Positions 60,000 through 64,000 of a DNA stretch of 64,000 bases are shown piece by piece. Where the stretch lies: NCBI GenBank assembly GCA_023091665.1, contig JALJCQ010000009.1:186001-250000 (forward strand), in the 5' to 3' direction. This stretch comes from Pythium myriotylum (lineage: Eukaryota; Oomycota; Peronosporomycetes; Pythiales; Pythiaceae). The notes under the pieces were generated by a model that had not been told where the DNA came from, searched no databases, and saw only the letters and a program-made list of their open reading frames with translations. Every line of letters starts with the position of its first letter. Positions within the stretch are counted from its first letter, which is position 1. A program made the position numbers and the translations under genes.

Positions 60000-62628
60000 C
60001 TATAGAGCTTTACTAAAATTATGCTTCAGCTCCATCTCAAGTTGCTTCACACGACTGAGTAATTTTTTTATCATACAGAAGTTTATCGCTGTAATTTTAC
60101 TATAATCAATGTTCATCTGATATCCTTCTATGTCATCTTCATCCACTTTCTTCAAGTTTTCATTTGGTGTCATTGATAGTAAATTTATGTATCCAGCTGC
60201 ATACAAATCTTGACTAATGAAACCAATCTTTGGAATTGTTTCATCTGACCCTTTGTATTTGTATTCATAAACATTTAGGTCATAGAATTTATCGCAATAA
60301 TTAATGTCTAATTGGTCGATAATGTCCTTACATCTACGATCCGATGTACAATAAATCGACGAACATTGAATAGGACCACCAAACATAGCCGCTACTGACA
60401 CCGTAACGGGGCCCAATTGACTTGTTGTGTAAGCGGTGGATGTTCCAGTAGCATAAAGCTGGCCACCAACATTAAATGTACTAGAAACAGTTCCACTAAC
60501 ATGCAAAGTAGTACTCGGTGATGTTGTTCCAACTCCTAAACGCCCATTTGTGTCAAGAATCATCTTAGTTGAGTTATTGACTCCGAATCGCAAGTCATTA
60601 TTAGTCAAATTGCCCATCCAAGTAGCATTTGTGGTAGTTGTATTTGCTCCAGAGTTAATTTCAATACAAAAATCTATTGGAGACACATTATTTGATTGCA
60701 AATCTAATACTTTCTGGTATGAACCATCAACATAGTTTGCGGAACCAAAGCAAGTAATTCCAGCGTTGGCTGTAGCATTAACAGCAATAGCTCCAGTTGA
60801 TAGACAACGTAAAGTTTCTGATAAATTATTGGTCGCTGATTGAGTCAGAAACACTAGATCGCCAGCCGCCGCTGCTGTTCTTTGACATAAAATTACTCCA
60901 TGAGGCATGCCATCGCTAAGAGCGTTTCTAAAAGCTATTCCTGCAGCGTTATATTGACCATTTGCATTAGTTGTAGCCAGTATATTCAATCCAAAAGCAC
61001 TTGCATTAGTAGTTCCGGTAGTCGTTGTAGCATCAGAGCTCGTTAAATTTATTTTTGCAATATTCGTGATGCTTCTGTTTGAATCAACCACAAGAGCTTT
61101 ACTTGCACTTGCCGTCCCAGCGGTCACTCCAGATAAAAAGTTTAATTCAGTAGCCGACGATGTAATTAATGTTCCACCAAGCTTTAATCCAATAGTAGAT
61201 GCATTATGATTTAAAATATCTACATTACCAGAGGTATCGCATTGTAATCGTCTTGTATTGTTTGAATTTAAAAATAAGCTATGGCTTGTAAAAGAGCCAA
61301 TATCTTGAGCACCACCACTATTTTGAATGGTTAAGCGAAAGGTACTCGTTGAGGTTGTATTACTGATTGAAAGTGGAGTCGTTCCATTCGTTATCGCGAG
61401 CGAACTCGGTAATGTTAAATCTCCAGTGGAAGCAATGTTTGGTTGTGCAGCTGTAGACAGAGTTCCGGTTAATGTTGTAGCACTTAGCGATGAAATTCCA
61501 GATACTGCACCTGATGAACTAATTGTCATTCTTCCTGTATTACTTGTTTGAAAGACTAAATTGTTTGCTGTAGATGTTCCAAAATAAGCATCCCCATTGT
61601 TAAAATGAAACAGAGCACATGTTGAAGTACCATTTATAGATCTAAACGATTGCCCATTAGCAGTTAAAGTAGCGGTTATTAATCCTGTCGTATTCAATGA
61701 TGTTAAAGTTCCAACTGAGGTAATATTATATATTTGGCTGAGCAGCTGTTTGAAGTGTTCCAGTAATTGATGTAGCCGTAAGAGTCGCTAAAGTTCCAAT
61801 CGATGTAATATTGGGCTGAGCAGCTGTTTGAAGGGTTCCATATAAAGTTGAAGCGGATATATTCGTAGCTGTCAATGTGTTATTAACAGCTACATTTCCA
61901 TTCGTTAATACTGACATTTGCACAGATCCATTATTTGATGCAAAAGTCAATGGATGATTTGAAAACGTTTGGAGACAACATTGAGTCCCATCGAACCACT
62001 GCTGATAAATTACTGTTCCATCAGTGATTTGATACAATGAGTTTGTTAATGCTGTCGATCCGATAATATCTAATTGTTTAGCTGGAGATGTATTATTAAT
62101 GCCTACTAATCCAGTGGATCCTATCGTTATTTTTCTATTCCCATTTGTTCTCAAATGAAACTTATTCGCTGTTGTACTGCCAAATGTCTGATCTCCAGAT
62201 ACAGAATCAACAGATAATGAGCATGTGCTACTGGACAGGGAGTTATTACAAGTTATAGGAGTAGATCCACTAATAGTGAGTGTTGATGAAATTGTTCCCA
62301 ATGATGTAATGTTAGGTTGTGCAGGTGTTTGAAGCGTTCCTGTTAATTGTGATGCTGAGAGATTATTAATGTTCGCGATGTCTCTGTTAGAGTCAACCGC
62401 AATCAATTTCCCAGCGGAAGCTGTTCCTGGTGTAATACCCGACAGCACACTCAAATCAATCATTGTTCCATTTTGATAGATATTTCCAGTGATATACAAA
62501 TCCGAAGTGTAATTCACCCCATTTCTTTTGTTATATCGCAAATCGCCAATATTAATAGTCAAGTAATCCAATGAGCCGATATAGTCTGATGGATTGTACA
62601 AGGATGAAACATAATTTGGCGGTAGCAT
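60000..62628 (-). pseudogene. PLV fibre / tail-spike-like protein with peptidase S74 chaperone domain, frameshifted
   Basis: Two abutting frames (to 61726, then 61697-60000) form one gene of about 870 codons. The body is a beta-rich repeat (SASQLTGTLQTPAQPNITSLGT, recurring as TATSITGTLQTAAQPNI), as in trimeric fibres. The C-terminus is an intramolecular chaperone: CTSDRRCKDIIDQL supplies the Ser and Lys used for self-cleavage, then FYDLNVYEYKYKG and IGFISQDLYAAGY. Near 61726-61732 an extra 7 bp relative to the repeat pattern creates a stop and shifts the frame. ATG 62628 is preferred as start, because a TATA-rich promoter lies at 62645-62660, inside the longer frame that begins at 62673. Likely role: host attachment. 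Confidence 0.75.
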
Positions 62629-62644
62629 TTTGTGAAACGATCCT

Positions 62645-62660
62645 TTATATAATATAACAG
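62645..62660. promoter_or_regulatory. Divergent PLV promoter (fibre / packaging ATPase)
   Basis: TATATAATATAACAG lies about 20 bp before the fibre ATG at 62628 and 46 bp before the ATPase ATG at 62706. The 12-mer ATAATATAACAG is shared with the protease/capsid promoter. Confidence 0.55.
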
Positions 62661-62705
62661 ATAGATTTGTCATACAAGATCAGTAATCGGAGATTACTAA
62701 GCGAT

Positions 62706-63374
62706 ATGAGTTCAATTCCTGATTTTGGTGGGATGCTCCCAAAGGAGTTTAAGAAGAAATCGTTTGGAGTAAATGAAAAGCTTGGTATCCAGAAGCTTTT
62801 CCGAATGATAGTTTTAGGCCCAAGCTTCTCTGGTAAATCAAATCTAGCTTTTCATATACTTAAAGAGTCTCCACACGTCTATAGTCACCTTCATGTCATA
62901 GCACGCAATCCTGACCAAGAGTTATACGATTACATCAAAGAGAAACTACAAGGTTTTGTAACGTTTTATGATCCCGATGCCCCTCCAAGTGTTGATGCTA
63001 TCAAAGAGATTCCAAATGCTTTACAACTTGTTATTATTGATGATTATTCCAACGATATGAAGCTCCAGAGAGATTTATTTAGTCATTTCTTTACTCGAGG
63101 ACGACACAAAGGCCTTTCAACAATCTTCATAGCTCATAGTTATTTTGCTACTGACAAGATGATTAGATTAAATTCTGAATACATCGCTATTCTAAAAGCA
63201 AATTCAAAACGCGATCTACAGCTAATTTTGAAAGATTTTAATCTACCTGGAGTAAGTGAAGATGATATCTACAGGTATTACAAACAAGCAACATCTGAAA
63301 AGGGACAGATGTTGTTTATAGACTCTGTGAAGCAACGAATTCGGAAGAATTTCAAAGGTGAAGTTTTTAATTAA
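62706..63374 (+). CDS. PLV packaging ATPase (A32 / FtsK-HerA type), 222 aa
   Basis: ATG 62706 (MSSIPDFGGMLP) is chosen; the longer open frame begins with TTG. Walker A is GPSFSGKS at residues 38-45 and Walker B is LVIIDDYSND. They are followed by the FFTRGRHKGLSTIFIAHSYF segment, highly typical of polinton, virophage and poxvirus-A32-like genome-packaging ATPases. It should power DNA translocation into preformed capsids. Length is normal for the family and the gene is intact. It is divergent from the fibre gene and followed 47 bp later by the minor capsid gene. Confidence 0.9.
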   Translation: MSSIPDFGGMLPKEFKKKSFGVNEKLGIQKLFRMIVLGPSFSGKSNLAFHILKESPHVYSHLHVIARNPDQELYDYIKEKLQGFVTFYDPDAPPSVDAIKEIPNALQLVIIDDYSNDMKLQRDLFSHFFTRGRHKGLSTIFIAHSYFATDKMIRLNSEYIAILKANSKRDLQLILKDFNLPGVSEDDIYRYYKQATSEKGQMLFIDSVKQRIRKNFKGEVFN

Positions 63375-63388
63375 TTTCTCTCGTGAAA

Positions 63389-63395
63389 TATATAG
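63389..63395 (+). promoter_or_regulatory. TATATAG box before the minor capsid gene
   Basis: Lies 26 bp before the ATG at 63422, the same spacing as in the 104-aa genes of the CRN array. Confidence 0.5.
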
Positions 63396-63421
63396 CAGGC
63401 TTTCCACACGACGAACTAAAT

Positions 63422-64000
63422 ATGACGAGCACTATCATTTTTAACCGGAATAACATTGTTTCCAATGGCTTGAACAATACATTCAGATTCAACTTTACTG
63501 GATCAAGCGTGAATTTCAAAAATCAAGAAATTGCTCTCTCCAGCCTGCAGATTTACAACTCTCAATTCAACATTAATGGAAGTTTATACAGCAACAACAC
63601 GTTCAGCGTTTTAGTTCCAACAGCGGCGACTTATCAATCTGTTTCAATCACGCTTCCGAATGGATACTATTCGTATGCAGATATATCAAACTACATTCAG
63701 TCTCAGTTAGTTAGCATTGGTGCATACTTAGTTGATTCTCAAGGTAATAACGTTGTGTATATCGCTATGAGAGAAAACGCAACGTATTATTCATGCGAAA
63801 TTACTTGCTTAGCAACACCAACTTCTGTTCCGAGTGGATACTCACGCCCATCGACTGGTTTATACTCATTAACCGGAACTGGATTACCAACCGCTACTAA
63901 TACTCCTCGAATCACTATTTCAAACAATGGATTTTCAAATGTGATTGGATTCAGTCCAGCAACGTACCCATCAAGTATTCAAACAACAAATCAAGTATTT
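63422..64000 (+). CDS. PLV minor capsid (penton-like) protein, 3' end outside window
   Basis: An open frame of 193 codons from ATG 63422 to the window edge with no stop. MTSTIIFNRNNIVSNG is followed by beta-rich sequence (TFRFNFTGSSVNFKNQEIALSSLQIYNS shortened here to its start, IALSSLQIYNS), PNGYYSYADISNYIQSQL and NGFSNVIGFSPATYP. The xxIGFxPxTYP element is characteristic of polinton/virophage penton-like minor capsid proteins. It follows the ATPase on the same strand, as expected for a morphogenesis module. Confidence 0.75.
   Translation, partial: MTSTIIFNRNNIVSNGLNNTFRFNFTGSSVNFKNQEIALSSLQIYNSQFNINGSLYSNNTFSVLVPTAATYQSVSITLPNGYYSYADISNYIQSQLVSIGAYLVDSQGNNVVYIAMRENATYYSCEITCLATPTSVPSGYSRPSTGLYSLTGTGLPTATNTPRITISNNGFSNVIGFSPATYPSSIQTTNQVF

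Larger units (their letters stand above)
56990..64000. mobile_element. Endogenous polinton-like virus (PLV), right end outside window
   Basis: An AT-rich block with the PLV/virophage morphogenesis set: adenain-type protease, major capsid protein, packaging ATPase, minor capsid/penton-like protein and a fibre gene. Replication genes (polymerase or primase-helicase) and an integrase are not in the window; they would lie further right, or left if the CRN array is internal to the virus. All but the fibre gene are intact. Confidence 0.85.

Overview
The window is nuclear DNA of an oomycete, most likely a Phytophthora/Pythium-type peronosporalean. The evidence is a set of lineage-specific families: Crinkler (CRN) proteins with LxLFLAK and HVLVxxP headers, an elicitin-domain receptor-like kinase, AA17-type LPMO-like secreted proteins, oomycete ankyrin proteins, short GT-AG introns (52-85 bp) and Inr-type core promoters (TCATTYYNCA-like) just upstream of several ATGs. 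No rRNA, tRNA or CRISPR array was recognised.

Layout. 1-2358: 3' part of a five-exon dihydroxyacetone-phosphate acyltransferase gene ending in a peroxisomal SKM tripeptide. 2510-6485: an ankyrin pseudogene and its intact paralogue. 7711-10793: a divergent pair, an elicitin-domain receptor-like kinase and a kinase-less copy of its ectodomain plus membrane anchor. 11960-21345: a large inverted duplication of a secreted, LPMO-related gene with a Lys-rich tandem tail. One copy is intact and the other is broken by a 1 kb insertion; both have lost the copper-binding histidines. The 2.9 kb spacer holds a degraded Gag-like gene. 21366-26965: a complete 5.6 kb MULE transposon with 9-bp target-site duplication, terminal inverted repeats and an 8-exon gene joining a MULE transposase, a SWIM finger and a Ulp1-type protease. 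27267-28312: a frameshifted aldo/keto reductase gene.

30131-45515 is a nest of insertions. An AA17-type LPMO with an intact histidine brace is cut short and followed by a truncated hAT transposase. That gene is interrupted by Ty3/gypsy element 1, which is interrupted by Ty3/gypsy element 2, which loses its 3' end where AT-rich virus-like DNA begins. Both gypsy elements carry clear -1 ribosomal frameshift signals (slippery heptamer plus hairpin) between gag and pol.

45769-56980 is a tandem array of four ~2.81 kb units. Each has a 104-residue ExoX-C-like protein on + and a ~628-residue CRN protein (header, P-loop NTPase, PD-(D/E)xK-like nuclease) on -. 57000-64000 (open at the right edge) is an endogenous polinton-like virus (PLV): adenain-type protease, double-jelly-roll major capsid protein, fibre with a peptidase S74 chaperone domain (broken by a 7-bp insertion), A32/FtsK-type packaging ATPase and a minor capsid/penton-like protein. 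The 104-residue genes share base composition, a TATATAG box and a 3' A/T hairpin with the viral genes. The CRN genes may therefore sit inside viral DNA, as viral cargo or captured host effectors. This is the most interesting hypothesis in the window.
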